Below are positions 40,201 through 52,085 of a stretch of 64,000 bases of DNA, in pieces. The position numbers and the translations under genes are program-made. Under the pieces are notes generated by a model. The model searched no databases. It worked only from the letters and a program-made list of their open reading frames with translations, and was not told the origin of the DNA. The stretch comes from Xenopus tropicalis (lineage: Eukaryota; Chordata; Amphibia; Anura; Pipidae), in the NCBI RefSeq assembly GCF_000004195.4, contig NC_030681.2, positions 20,724,482-20,788,481 on the forward strand. The letters are read 5' to 3'. Numbering within the stretch: position 1 is the stretch's first letter; each line of letters opens with the position of its first letter.

Positions 40201-43200
40201 CGCAGGTTAGCTGCTTTAGCATTTAACACTAGTGTGCAGTGGTTTGAATAAATGCTAAAGCAGTTAACCTGTGCAAGGCTTTTTCGGCGATTTGCGCGAA
40301 ATCGTGCCGCCGCGTGTGCCATCCCACCGGCGACTTACATTGTCGCCGGTGGGATGGCAGGTGAAGGCAACTCGGGGAGATTAGTCGCCGGCGAACAGGG
40401 AGTTTTGTCGCGGGTGCCAGAGCCCTTATTCTGCAATATTAATTATCTGTCTGTGGCCAAGCTCACCACTATAGTCAATTAATCTGGCCATATTGGCTTC
40501 TTTAGATGAAGTCAACAACTTATCAGCTGATTTACGGGGAACTTGGGCTATTGTCCTGAGCATTAAAGCTGTCCTTGTTTGGTGGGTCAACCTACTCCTG
40601 CAATATGATTTATTTGTTAGCAGCTTTGGCCAATGGGATGATGGCCCAGGCAGACATCTGGTCAGGCTGATGAATATGCCTGCACTGTTTATTTCCAGGT
40701 GTTTATATAGCACTGACACATTTCTGCAGCACTTTGCAGAGATTATGTATCATTCACATAGGCGTCTGCCCCAGAGGAGCTTACAATCTAAGGTTCCATT
40801 TACATTCCCATACTCTATGGTCAATTTAGACAGAAGCCAATACACTTGCCTGTGTGTTTTTGGTGTGTGGGAGGAAACCACAGTGCCCACAGAAAACCCA
40901 TGCGGGTACAGGGAGAACTTACAAACTTCTTGCAGATAGTGCTCTGGCTTGGACCCCAAGGCAGAAGTGCTACCCACTGAGCTACCTTGCACTGTATAAA
41001 TAAACTATAATTAATATATAATCATGTGCTAAATTGCTTTTGATATTGGAATGCTAAGTGTACCATTGGCTACTTACTTCTCTTGTAGTGAGGAAGAATC
41101 TGTGCCATTAGAATAGGGAAATCCCCCCCCCCCCCCCCCCCCCCCCCCACTGAACTGTAATTTACTGGTGCATTTTTTCTCTTGTGCTGATTCTGCACTT
41201 TTATGGTCGCTCCCAGGCATTCAGTGCTACTTGAAGTAGAGCTGGTTCTTCTGTATTATACAGGTGCATGCTTTTACATGCAACTGGGGTCATTTTGAGC
41301 TTTCTGAGTAAAAGTACAACACCACATTGGAAAAATACACCTTGGTGCTAAAGGGAAACTTTGCAATTTTCAGTTAAAATATATTTTGTACTATTTTCTT
41401 GATACATAATATGTAAGGACATAATCCCTTACTGTTTGTTCACTTTCACAGGCCTCACCGGGTAATCTTACACAGTTTGAGGAGATTCTGTTTGGAAACA
41501 GTGACATGTCCACAGCCGTTGGCGTAGTTGGTATCAAGCTGGTCAGTGCTGAAGGCCAGAGGTTGGTTGGGGTTGGTTATGTGGACTCCACACTGAGAAA
41601 GCTAGGAGTATGTGAATTTCCAGATAATGATCAGTTCTCTAATCTGGAAGCTTTGTTGGTTCAGATTGGCCCAAAGGAATGTGTAATGCCTGGAGGAGAC
41701 ACGGCTGGAGACATGGGGAAATTGAGGCAGGTAAGAGATTCAGCTTGTTGAAATAGTTCCAAGTGCTGATTAAGAAATAATAAGTATGAGTGGAGAAGGC
41801 AGGGCGCACAAGGTTTTTCTAAATTCCCCTCCCACACTTCCTTCCTTTGTTATGCCCCACCATTGATGGCAGTGATTGTCTTTTAGCGTTCACATAAAAA
41901 TGCCAAATAAACACTATAGAAAACACTATAAAATGCTTGTAAAACACACACACACCTTTTACATGCTGATATTTTCATAGTGTGAGTTTTCAGATATGCC
42001 AGGACAAATGAGAAGCTATTAAAAAAATGCTTATGTCAGAATTGCTGGCACATGTGGTGTATAAACATAGCAAATATCATTCCACATTATTATGTAATGT
42101 TACTATAGAGTTCCTGCAATACCACTATTTAATGCCCTTTGATAATGTCCCCATATTCATTGTAGGCAATCTGGTGCGATTACAGATATAAACATACAGA
42201 GCTCAATTATACATTGTTACAAATTGTTTGCCCTTAAAGCTCATCACATTTTTACCTGTGGCAACGTACATGTTGAAGCTTGAATTGTTGTGGTGGATTG
42301 TGGGAAATGTGAAATTAATGCAGAGATTTGTATGGGGGTAAAATAAATCATGGGTAATTTATGCCTGACTGATATATTTTTCACAGGCATATTATGCTAT
42401 GTTACAATTTTTGATAAAGCAACATAACACCACTGTGACATAGCCCTTATATTCTATTTGTTTGTCACTGTGAGGTTGCTCAGAGGAGGAACAACCTCAG
42501 GGTGTTCCTGAAGAAAGCAAATATTTCTAACAATACCCATACAGTTCTGTGCAAGTTATCAGCATAGTTGTATATAGGTCTCTGTACATCAATACAGGGT
42601 GTATGAGCCTTTTAAGGATACGGGCACACAATAAATCTGCAGGGAATTAAAAAAAAAAAAATTTGAGCAACTTCAGAAAACGTGGCGCATATATTTTCCC
42701 ACCAATGATTTCCCAGTGGGAGGAGGAGATTAGTCGCCCACGGTAGGGGAGGTTTATCATGGGCAACTAGTCTCCTCATGTGCCCATTGCCTAAGGCAGG
42801 GATCCCCAACCTTTTATACACGTGAGCCACATTTAAATGGAAAAAGTGTTTGGGAGCAACACAAGCATGAAAAAGGTTCCTAGGGTGCCAGTAAGAGCTA
42901 TAATTGGCTACTTTGTAGCCCCTATGTGGACTGACAGCCTACAGAATGCTCTGTTTGGCATTATACTTGGTTTTTATGCAACCAAAACTTGCCTCCAAAC
43001 CAGAAATTCAAAAATAAGCCCCTGCTTTGAGAGCAACATCTAAGGGTTTGGGGAGCAACATGTTGCTTACGAGCCACAGGTAGAGGATCACTGGCCTAAG
43101 GCAACTAAAGCTACACTTATGCTTAACAAGGTATCTTAGTCAGTGCCAGCCTGGAGGTAGAATAGCTGTATGGCTATGCATATTACGCTTTCTAGCTTGT

Positions 43201-46200
43201 TAATATTAATAGTACTGCTATTTTTTGCACTGAGTTAAAGTTTTCTCTATAATCCATTTTCTTTCCACAGATTGTTAAGAGAGGTGGGATTCTGATTACA
43301 GACAGAAAGAAGGCAGAATTCACCACAAAAGACAGTGTACAAGACCTTAATCGTCTGCTTAAAGCAAAGAAAGGAGAGCAGGTTACAAGCGCTGCATTAC
43401 CAGAGATGGAGAAACAGGTACCATTACTTATCTCCCCTTCACAGATTTTCCATTGAGGCAGTACTCCTCTCTGGTACATATACCCTCCCCTGGATTCCTA
43501 GTGACTTACTATTATTATTCATTTATTCTAGGTTGCAATGTCGGCCTTGGCGTCAGTCATGAAGTATTTAGAACTGTTGTCTGACGAGTCAAACTTTGGG
43601 CAGTTTGTGATGACCAACTTTGACCTGAGCCAGTATATGAAGCTAGATAACGCAGCTGTGGGTGCGCTCAACCTTTTCCCTGTAAGTGTCACACCCATCA
43701 TTCATAGGTTTTTTTCAATTAATAGAATATTTGGTGCAGTCTAGAGAAGACAATGCTAAAGTGCTATTATAGTTAATTATTATTTATATAGAAAACAACA
43801 ATAGCATTTCTTCATTAAAAAGGTACTTTCTCATTTTAAAGATTTTTCCTTTAAAAAGTTATTACTTGCTTAGTAAACCATAGAAATCATTCTACCATTT
43901 CTTTTCCCCAGTAAATGTGGCCAAGATATAACACTTTTACCCTACTGTCTCTGGATAAGGTTACCGTCTCTGAGCTAGTATGGCGGCTCCCACAGATATG
44001 GCTAAACCTAAATATTGATGAATAAATTACTAATCATTATTGCAGGTATGGGATCCCTTATCCGGAAACCCATTATCCAGAAAGTTCGCAATTACAGAAA
44101 GGCCATCTCCCATAAACTCCATTATAAGCAAATAATTCTAATTTTTAAAAATGATTTCCTTTTTCTCTGTACTAATAATACAGTAGCTTGTACTTGATCC
44201 CAACTAAGATATAATTAATGCTTATTGGGGGCAGAACTGCCCTATTGGGTTTATTTAATGGTTAAATAATTCCCTTTTCTCTGTAATAATAAAACAGTAC
44301 CTGTACTTGATCCCAACTAAGATATAATTACCCCTTATTGGGGGCAGAACAGCCCTATTGGTTTTATTTAATGGTTAAATGATTCCCTTTTCTCTGTAAT
44401 AATAAAACAGTACCTGTACTTGACCCAACTAAGATATAATTAATCCTTATTGAAGGCAAAACAAGCCTATTGAGTTTATTCAATTCTTAAATGATTGTTG
44501 ACAGACTTAAGTTATGGAGATCCAAATTACAGAAAGATCCCTTATCCGGAAAACCCCAGGTCCCGAGCATTCTGGATAACAGGTCCCATACCTATACTAT
44601 TATCACATAAGCAATCTTGCCATGCTGTTGAATCTGTGGTATGTTTAGCCAGAGTGGAGCCATCACTTGCAGCCCTCAGGCAACCTGTTGTGCAGCACTG
44701 TTGTAGTTTGTTGAGCCAGGGACTGATCTCATTGCTTTTGGGAGCAAATAACCTTAGAGGCAAATAGTAGACTGCTTTGCAGTATTTCTTTTTTGTTATT
44801 GCCTTCCTTTGGGTCTACCAGTTGCAAAATATGGATTATTTCTAAAGAACTGAACTTGATAAACGTGTCTTCTTTCTACTTCAGTAACATTGAACTATGA
44901 ACCTCTGTAATGAAAAATATCCTAAAGGCTCACACTAATTAAACAACTTGCATGCATAGAAATAAGGTAGGGGTAGTACCCGGCCCCATTAGCCAGGTCT
45001 GGACTGAGATTTAAAATAGGCCCTGGCATTTCAAGCTCACAGAGGCCCAATATGAAATGTAAAAATTGTATTATTTGATTAAAATGAAGTTGATGGGAGA
45101 AGGCCTTCCTGTAATTTGGAGCTTTTTGGATAATGGGTTTTTGATAACAGAGCATATACTTTCAGTTCATAAAAGCTGGGAAATGAATGCCAGTACACCC
45201 CAAGTTTGATATCACTCCTAGAAGAAAGTTGTTGGGCTGACCAACATAAGTCAGTAATAGGGAACTGGGAGGAGGCCGGGGTTCACTTGTGGAAAGTGAC
45301 TATAATAAGGTAACATTTTAAAGACATAGTGGCACATATGTTTCAAAATAACAGAACATTTTATTCTCTTTACATAGATTTATACATGCTAGAGTATGGT
45401 GGATTAATCATTAGATGCAAACTAGAGCCTTTGTTTGCAAGTATTTATTCTATTTATATTCAAACACGTCGGAAAGAGCCAATTACTGGTAGTGATGTCA
45501 TTTACAGGGGTGGGGGTCTGTACGTGTCTCCTGTTTTTGTTAATACAGACAGGAAAGAATTTGTGTACGGCTGCCTTCATGCTGGGGCAAGGCCCTCTCT
45601 TCATGTTACTGCATGCCTTTCTATTCAGTCTATTAAGGAGAATTATCAGTACTGATGCACCGGTATTGGTTTTCATTTTATTTTTAAAGGAAAAAAACAA
45701 ACATGTTACTAGGAAACCTAAGAAATGTCATTTGTTGAGTCCTTAGTTCTGTACTACAGATTATTTTGATTTAGCTTCACTTCAGGTAGTGCATTGGGGG
45801 ATTTTATATATTTCTATCACTAATGTAGCCAATTAAAGTGTTAGGGTGGCAAGTTGTTAGGCACCCCTTATTATTTTAGTTGCTCTCTTCTTGGCTCAGA
45901 GTAATTTGTGCTGAGTACCTCCATCTTTTCCTGGTATCTCACTCAACTATAGTTACATTTTATTTTTTAGTTGTGGTACGGTAGATGGCAGTGCCCACAT
46001 CAAGGGAGCCCTGGCAGGCAGTGGATTAATATTCATAGCCTAGGTTCCTGGGCAGTGAGTGCCCTGTAAATTAACAGGTCTCATTATTTCTCGTGGTGGC
46101 TCTACAGGTAAAAGTGGCTGAGCTGAGCCAAAGCTGTACAGTATGAAGTGTTCATGACACTGCCTTACTTTGTGGTACAGCCAGGCTCATGGAGTAACTA

Positions 46201-49151
46201 ATGCCAGCAATTGGTTTATGGGGGGTGTCTTCTCCCCTGCTCACCCTCAGCAAGGGTTATAAGCAAGGAATTGGCCATCTTCTGACTCAGGGCTGTCCAA
46301 CTGGAGGCCCCAGGGGCTGTGTGGCCCTCCAAAGGATTTTAATGGTCCCCAGTCTGCTCAGAGACTCCAAAGACTTCACTGCATAATGCCTGTGCTTGTT
46401 GGTACACTTTTAAAGGAACAGTAACACCCAAAAATAAAAGAGCTTTAAAGTAATAAAAATATAATGCACTGTTGCCCTGCACTGGTAAAATTGGTATGTT
46501 TGCTACAGTAACACTACTATAATTTATATAATAAGCTGCTGTGTAGCCATGGGGACAGCCATTCAAGCTGGAAAAAAGGAGAAAAGGCACAGGTTACATA
46601 GCAGATAACAGATAAGTTCTGTAGAATACAATAGTGTTTTATCTGTTATCTGCTATGTGCCTGTGCCTTTTCTCCTTTGAATGGCTGCCCCCATGGCAAC
46701 ACAGCAGCTTATTTATATAAATTATTGTAGACTTTCTGAAGTAAACAGAAAACTTTTACCAGTGCAGGGCAGCAGCACATTATATTTTAGTTAGTTTTAT
46801 ACACTTTAATTTTTTGGTGTTACTGTTCCTTTAACATTGGGGCTGCTGTTTTTGTTTCATATTGATTTATATTGATTCATATACATGTCTTACTGATGTC
46901 GGAGAATGGGAAATATTACCTGCTCATTGCTGCTTCACATTTTGACTGACTAAAACAAACCATTTCAAGTGTAGTTTTCAATGAAAAAAGGCGCTAGACC
47001 ACATGTTTGTTCAGCACCTACAGTAAATAATAAAGATGAGCAAAATCACTACCATGACTGTACAGAAACAATTGGTATGTTTTAAACTTTTGCACAACTA
47101 GGAATGCAGCATTTTAAAGACAAATAAAAGGGCGTGTTGCCCAAAATCAAGTCTTGTTTGTTCAGAGAATACTATGAATATTTTGAATAGTTGGAATAGA
47201 GCTCTGAAAATGTAAGAATAGTTTATGGTAAAAGTCACCTTAGAGTTTCGAGACCTACATAACCATCAGCCTGTACATTGCTTGTTTACAATACAGGTAT
47301 GGGACCTGTTATTCAGAATGCTCAAGACCTGGGGTATTCCGGATAAGGGATCTTTCTGTAATTTGGATATCCATTCCTTAAGTGTACAGGTATGGTTTCC
47401 CTTATCCGGAAACCCATTATCCAGAAAGCTCCGAATTGCGGAAAGCCTGTCACCCATAGACTCCATTTTAATCAAATAATTCAGATTTTTAAACTTGATT
47501 TTTTTTTTCTCTGTGATAATAAACCAGTACCTTGTACTTGATCCCAACTAAGATATAGTTAATCCTTATTGGGGGCAGAACACTCATATTGGGTTTGATT
47601 AGTGGTTTGATTTTTTTTAGTAGACTTAAGGTATGGAGATCCAAATTATGGAAAGACCCCTTATCCGGAAAACCCTTGGTCCAGAGCATTCTGGGTAATG
47701 GGTCCTATACCTGTACTAAAAAAATCATTTTAAACATTAAATAAACCCAATAGGATTGTTTTGCCTTCAATAAGAATAAATTATTTAATTAGTTGTGATC
47801 AATTACAATGTACTGTTTTATTATTACAGAGAAAAGGGAATCATTTAACCATTAAATAAACCCAATAGGGCTGTTCTGCCCCCAATAAGGATTAATTATA
47901 TCTTAGTTGGGATCAAGTACAGGTACTGTTTTATTATTACAGAGAAAAGGGAATCCTTTAACCATGAAATAAACCCAATAGGGCTGTTCTGCCCCCAATA
48001 AGGGGTAATTATATCTTAGTTGGGATCAAGTACAGGTACTGTTTTATTATTACAGAGAAAAGGGAATCCTTTAACCATGAAATAAACCCAATAGGGCTGT
48101 TCTGCCCCCAATAAGGGGTAATTATATCTTAGTTGGGATCAAGTACAGGTACTGTTTTATTATTACAGAGAAAAGGGAATCATTTAACCATGAAATAAAC
48201 CCAATAGGGCTGTTCTGCCCCAATAAGGGGTAATTATATCTTAGTTGGGATCAATTACAATGTACTATTTTATTATTACAGATAAAAAGGGAATATGTTT
48301 TGAAATTTTGAATTATTTCATTAAAATGGAGACAGGCTTTCCGCAATTCGGAGCTTTCTGGATAAGGGATCCCATACCTGTACACTTAAGGAATTGATAT
48401 CCAAATTACAGAAAGATCCCTTTTCCGGAATACCCCAGGTCTTGAGCATTCTGAATAACAGGTCCCATACCTGTATGGAACTTTTTGGATAACAAGTTTC
48501 CAGACTGATCCAATACCTGTGCAATAAAACCAGCAAACAGTGTTACTTTATTTAATTTTGTGTAGGTTCCCTAGGACATCAGCAGCATAGTAACCTATCC
48601 CTGCTGCAGATATTGCAGTGTGCTGTACCTGCTGGCTTTAGATACTGTTGCACATTACTGTGGGTGTGTTCAAAGATAAAAAAAGGTCCCCCTCAGTGAT
48701 CAGTATCTGATATGAGGTTCTGGATATTGAAATCTGGTAGGGTAGGCAGTATTGCCTGGTGAACATACTATAGGATCCTCTGTATTTTGACCTATTTTGG
48801 TGGTCAGTGAGAGTCAAATCCTACAGCAACATGGCCAGACATAGAGATATTCTTGTTTTTGACCAGCGTAACCCTGCATTTTAAAATTCTCTTTTACAGT
48901 GATGTTTTTTTCCCAAGCCGTTCATTCAAAGTTTAATCCTGTTTACTTTGTGACATAATCTGCCTAAATGCTGTGACTGCTTAAAGCAATAGGTAACCTA
49001 CTCAACTTCTGTTTAAGGGATCTGCTGAAGATACCAGTGGCACACAGTCATTGGCAGGGCTTTTAAATAAGTGCAAAACTCCTCAAGGGCAAAGACTGGT
49101 CAATCAGTGGATTAAACAGCCTCTTATGGACAAGAACAGAATTGAAGAAAG
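37019..49151 (+). CDS. msh2: DNA mismatch repair protein Msh2, exons 1-6 (continues beyond window)
   Basis: MSH2 pairs with MSH6 or MSH3 to recognise mismatches and loops in nuclear DNA and recruits MutL proteins. Exons 37019-37226, 39640-39794, 41452-41730, 43271-43417, 43532-43681 and 49018-49151 total 1073 nt, 357 codons plus 2 nt. Exons 2-6 are 155, 279, 147, 150 and 134 nt, which I recall as the human exon sizes. Exon 1 is 208 against 211. Landmarks: MAVQPKEKL start, 'MPEKP', '[13 protein letters not shown]', '[10 protein letters not shown]', '[15 protein letters not shown]', '[16 protein letters not shown]', '[21 protein letters not shown]', '[11 protein letters not shown]', '[20 protein letters not shown]'. 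This covers the mismatch-binding domain (about 1-124), connector (about 125-297) and start of the lever. The ATPase domain lies downstream. No stop or frameshift is seen. Confidence 0.97.
37327..37340 (+). promoter_or_regulatory. ACTACAACTCCCAG motif in msh2 intron 1
   Basis: 'actacaactcccag' resembles the vertebrate promoter motif bound by ZNF143/Staf and lies about 100 bp after exon 1. The same 14-mer is in epcam intron 1 (20769-20782). It may instead be a shared repeat fragment. Confidence 0.4.
37831..38385. mobile_element. 'tacaggtatgggacc' MITE, internal 113-bp unit about 2.7 copies
   Basis: In msh2 intron 1. The left end 'tatggaacctattatccaga' and right end 'tggatcccatacctgta'. 'actgttttattattacagag' repeats at about 113-bp spacing (38016, 38128, 38241). 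Confidence 0.85.
38567..38838. mobile_element. hAT-like element ('cagtgatccccaacc')
   Basis: Ends 'cagtgatccccaacc' and 'ggttagggatccctg'. Duplication 'gcttaata'/'gctcaata' (38559-38566, 38839-38846) matches 7 of 8. Same family as 42797-43093 and 49273-49580, with 'tggctctcaagcaacatgtt' inside. Confidence 0.85.
38871..39233. mobile_element. hAT-like element with internal 32-bp tandem repeats
   Basis: Ends 'cagtgtttttcaacc' and 'ggttgaaaaacgctg', with a perfect 8-bp duplication 'ctttagag' (38863-38870, 39234-39241). Between about 38965 and 39170 'gtgcccccctagtacattgg' repeats six times at 28-32-bp spacing. The 62-residue reverse-strand frame there is a repeat translation. Confidence 0.9.
39640..39794 (+). 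CDS. msh2: msh2 exon 2
   Basis: Residues 70-121, containing the conserved '[20 protein letters not shown]' and '[10 protein letters not shown]'. The acceptor is 'tctttatcag' and the donor gtaaaa. Confidence 0.96.
40276..40428. mobile_element. Half copy of the 13722-type palindromic MITE
   Basis: 'ctttttcggcgatttgcgcg' leads into 'gccatcccaccggcga' with its inverted partner, and the right end 'gcgggtgccagagccctta'. The left arm is missing. The same truncation is seen at 58066-58232. Confidence 0.75.
40690..40995 (-). repeat. Diverged interspersed repeat
   Basis: 'gtgtgggaggaaaccacagt', 'cgggtacagggagaacttac' and 'agtgctacccactgagctac' are phrases I recognise from a widespread fish and frog repeat with a tRNA-like region. 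The family name is uncertain. The 148-residue frame across it (40493-40939) is not a gene. Confidence 0.5.
41123..41148. repeat. Poly(C) run of 26 in msh2 intron 2
   Basis: An uninterrupted C tract (G on the template strand). Its length is prone to sequencing error and to instability. Confidence 0.8.
41452..41730 (+). CDS. msh2: msh2 exon 3
   Basis: Residues 122-214, including '[15 protein letters not shown]', '[20 protein letters not shown]' and the '[14 protein letters not shown]' end. The acceptor is 'tttcacag' and the donor gtaaga. Confidence 0.97.
42615..42796. mobile_element. Degraded 13722-type MITE
   Basis: 'ggatacgggcacacaataaa' on the left, 'ctcctcatgtgcccattgcc' on the right, and a central 'gattagtcgcccacgg'. 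A hAT element sits directly at its right end. Confidence 0.6.
42797..43093. mobile_element. hAT-like element with perfect duplication
   Basis: Starts 'cagggatccccaacc' and ends 'ggtagaggatcactg'. The exact 8-bp duplication 'gcctaagg' (42789-42796, 43094-43101) is formed from the end of the adjoining MITE. Confidence 0.88.
43271..43417 (+). CDS. msh2: msh2 exon 4
   Basis: Residues 215-263, '[20 protein letters not shown]' through 'LPEMEKQ'. The acceptor is 'ctttccacag' and the donor gtacca. The following intron is only 114 bp. Confidence 0.96.
43532..43681 (+). CDS. msh2: msh2 exon 5
   Basis: Residues 264-313, including '[13 protein letters not shown]' and '[18 protein letters not shown]'. 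The donor is gtaagt. Confidence 0.96.
44042..44596. mobile_element. 'tacaggtatgggacc' MITE, about two 113-bp units
   Basis: Ends 'caggtatgggatcccttatc' and 'taacaggtcccatacctata'. 'acttgatcccaactaagata' and its near copies recur twice at 113-114-bp spacing. In msh2 intron 5. Confidence 0.85.
44597..46409. other. msh2 intron 5, mostly unannotated
   Basis: Fragments only: about 45000-45140 mixes the hAT-like 'aggccctggcatttcaag' family with a MITE right end ('ggagctttttggataatggg'). About 46287-46340 has 'gggctgtccaactggaggcc', a hAT-like end. No exon is seen. Confidence 0.45.
46414..46830. mobile_element. Foldback MITE with TTAA duplication
   Basis: Ends 'aggaacagtaacacc' and 'ggtgttactgttcct' flanked by TTAA (46410-46413, 46831-46834), as in Kolobok or piggyBac-type elements. 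Long inner arms such as 'gcagataacagataa' and 'ttatctgttatctgc' pair, so the whole can form a hairpin. A half copy is at 54640-54930. Confidence 0.85.
46835..47291. other. msh2 intron 5, no feature seen
   Basis: AT-rich, no repeat ends or exon. Confidence 0.4.
47292..48475. mobile_element. Compound of three 'tacaggtatgggacc' MITE copies, one with four 113-bp units
   Basis: A MITE end fragment (47292-47390) adjoins a full copy (47391-47713). A third, expanded copy follows (47714-48383) with 'actgttttattattacagag' at 47812, 47925, 48038 and about 48150. A trailing half ends 'ggtcccatacctgta' near 48475. The trailing half may complete the first fragment, implying nested insertion. Confidence 0.75.
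49018..49151 (+). CDS. msh2: msh2 exon 6
   Basis: Residues 314-357 plus two bases. '[20 protein letters not shown]' spans the start of the lever domain. The acceptor 'cttctgtttaag' is usable but short in pyrimidines. The donor is gtaaat. Confidence 0.95.
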
Positions 49152-49272
49152 GTAAATATGACTATACCACATTTAAAAATTAATATAAATCTTGGGATGT
49201 TATGGTTTGTGGCTTGGGAATGCAGTGTGATGGATTGGCTTTGTGGCATGACTCACAGCCTATGGTCTATGT

Positions 49273-49580
49273 CAGGGGTCCCCAACCCTTCTTACTTGTG
49301 AGCCACAGTGAAATATAAAAAGACTTGGAGAGCAACACAAGCATCATAAAAGTTCATGGAGGTGCCAAATAAGGGCTAAGATTGGCTATTAGGTAGCCTC
49401 TATGCACACTATTGGCTTACAGGGGGCTTTATTTGGTAGGAAATCTTGTTTTTATTCAACCAAAACTTGCCACCAAGTCAGGAATTCAAAAATAACTCCC
49501 TGGTTTGGGACCACTGGGAGCAACATCCAAGGGCTTGGTGAGCAACATGTAGCTCATGAGCCACTGGTTGGGGATCACTG
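49273..49580. mobile_element. hAT-like element ('caggggtccccaacc')
   Basis: Same family as 38567 and 42797. Ends 'caggggtccccaacc' and 'ggttggggatcactg'. Flanks 'gtctatgt'/'gtctctag' match only partly. Confidence 0.75.
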
Positions 49581-49681
49581 GTCTCTAGGAACCAATATGG
49601 CTGTACATCTTGGCCAATTTTGGTCTTACTGGCTGGCAGTTGGTGCACTTAGGAGACCCTCTACAGCCAATTTTATTAGAC

Positions 49682-49990
49682 CAGTGGTTCCCAAACTATA
49701 TGGCTGGCCCCTTAGGGGGGCCCTGAGTAGTTTAGTGGGGTACATAATGAAGGCACTTTTATACGAAATTAAGGGTAAATGCATTTTTGTCACATACTTA
49801 TTCCTGTAAGCCTAATTTAACCTTCACCCATGTTAAGATTAGGGTTTAACACTTTTTTGCCCTGGATATTTATGGAAATATGATTAACGTTTTAAAGTTA
49901 ATATATATCTGATACCTTGTAATGGATTGGGGCCCTGGCCACATTTTAGACCTTAGTGGGGGGCTCTGACTAAAAAGATCCAAGGACTCA
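49682..49990. mobile_element. hAT-like fragment ('cagtggttcccaaac')
   Basis: A left end of the 'cagtggttcccaaa' type at 49682 is followed by 'ggggggccctgagtagttta' and, near 49960, 'ggggggctctgactaaaaag'. The right terminus is not clear. A similar left end occurs at 25743-25760 in epcam intron 8. Confidence 0.45.
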
Positions 49991-50392
49991 CTTCTTAACG
50001 GCTCGACAGAACCCATGCTACAAGTTGGATGTAGTTTCATGGAATAAAATATGATAGGTCTGATACAAAAATCTGATGTGTAAACTACATAAAAGGATTG
50101 CTATCCAACACGACATGCCTGTCTGAGAGAATTCTGCATATTTATTCGACAAGGTAAAATCTTATGGTGTCTTTCTTTTCGTATTGAAATACATTGTCAG
50201 ATGTAGATGCAGGAACAAAATACTCCATTCAACCTTATCTGATCCGACTTAACATTACAGCCTATGGGGATCTAATTTTGTAGGATCCTACACAATCTTG
50301 TGCTGTTGAGTTGCGGGTGTTGCATGACAAGATCATTTAAAATCTTGACCACTAAATCTGACCAAAATCTCCCATGGAGTTTAGCCTTTAAG

Positions 50393-50763
50393 CTGGTCAT
50401 ACATGCACCAATATAATCGTATGATTTTCAGACCGTGTGTTGGCTCCAAATTATCGTCCCTATAATTTTCATACCATGGCAATCGGTCGTTAAGTCGATC
50501 AGACAGGTTAGAAAATTTTGGGCTGATGACGATAAGATCTATGAATGTATTGTGGATCTGATATCCTTGGGTGACCTACAATGCATTTCCAAGAAGTCAC
50601 TTTAATACTATTGGTGTCTGCCAACTTTTTCATGTTCAGAACATCTTCCGATTTCTCCTACAATTTCATTTTGAATGTTAGTTTTAGATCATTGCATTTA
50701 AATATACAATCTAATCTATACATATCTGAACGTTTGTCAGAGGAAGACTGAAGCTGGCCATAC
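50393..50763. mobile_element. Foldback MITE, 'agctggccatacat' family
   Basis: 'agctggtcatacatgcacc' on the left faces 'gaagctggccatacatg' on the right. Inner blocks such as 'aatcggtcgttaagtcgatc' suggest the same family as 27642-27907. Diverged. Confidence 0.55.
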
Positions 50764-52085
50764 ATGTCAGATTTTAGACTATCTTTTAAACCGATCAATT
50801 TTAGTGCCCAAACAGAAATTCTCCTGTGCTGAATGGGGCAGTATCTCAGCCATCCCAGTGAAAACAGTTTCACTAAAGTACCAAATCTCAGTTTCTCCTA
50901 CCCCAGATTCCATTAGTAGCCACAGTGAATTTAGCTTGTGAGGTTATAACCTGCCATAAAAAGCAGGAAAATGCAGATTAATTGATTCCTTTTATTTTCT
51001 CAGTGAGTAGATTAAAAAGTGGAAGCTTTGGAGATTCACACCTTTTCCTAGACACAATGCTTTTGTCCTGCTAAACTTTGCCTTTCTTCTGGCTGATAAG
51101 CATGAACATGAATATATGTGTTGGCTATTCTTCCACTGCACCCATGCCTAAATTTACTTTTGTTCCCCCCCTCCGAAACTGCTCACAATTACTCCCAGTC
51201 TCGCTCTCAGGTATTTTTCCAATTCAACACCTCAATTACCTACAGGCTTTTGTCATTACTACTGCCTCATTATCAGCCACTGGTATTCCCCCACACATGA
51301 ACTGGGTCTTTATTTACTGTCCCCTACAATCATATAACCCCACGCCTCTCACTTCCTTAGCTCTCCAAATGACCCTGCTTTATACTACTTTAATGCACAT
51401 GTCTTATGTTTATAGCCTATTCCACCCTTCCTCGGGTTTTTGTCTTTTTATGAGGGGATTATGGATAATCTAGGAATGATGCAGCACAAAGTTTAGAGAT
51501 AAATTAGCAAGATCATTATTTTATTCTTCCATTACATTTGTCTTAACTATGGTCAATACCTCATTTGTTTTAATGCGTGTTGTGCACTAGAGCAGTGTCG
51601 GGTACCTAACCCTTCTATCCTTGCAGCTCTAACACAAAGGGGGCAAAGTCTAGGGAAGTTACAACTTTATTGCAGTAAATCTTATTTAATTTGTAACAGG
51701 GGTTTGGCATTTGTCTGCTTTCACATTCAAATATGTCCTCAACATTGCATTTTTTCTCTTAATCCTAAGTATTGAGGCTAAATGACTAGCATAAGCTGTA
51801 GTAAAAACAAGCCGAGGCCATAATGTTTCTCTTTCAGGAGCCATATTAGTATTCATGCCACGCGTGGAGGTCCCTAAAATATAGGGTGTGGCTGTCCTGA
51901 TACACAGACAGTGTTTATAAAAAGATGCCTAAAAAGGTTTTCTGGAGCCCACTAACTTCTAGGTGTCCCCATTACACATTAGTGTAGACAGCACTCAGTG
52001 TCAAACAACAGGACTTGATACTGGTATAAAATTGGCACATATCACTTGCCATAAGTCAGGCTTACCTCAGGCACGTTATGGTCTC
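50764..52085. other. msh2 intron 6, no gene seen
   Basis: A 131-residue open frame (51078-51473) has no domain I recognise, no supporting splice or poly(A) context, and low-complexity hydrophobic composition. Otherwise empty. Confidence 0.45.

Noticed and set aside
40493..40939. 148-residue open frame in msh2 intron 2
   Set aside because: It overlaps a diverged interspersed repeat, and no protein family is recognisable.
40930..40990. tRNA gene suggested by 'agtgctacccactgagctac'
   Set aside because: No A box, acceptor stem or cloverleaf can be drawn. It is part of a tRNA-related interspersed repeat.
51078..51473. 131-residue open frame in msh2 intron 6
   Set aside because: No recognisable domain, no reverse transcriptase or transposase motifs, and no neighbouring exons. 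Treated as chance.
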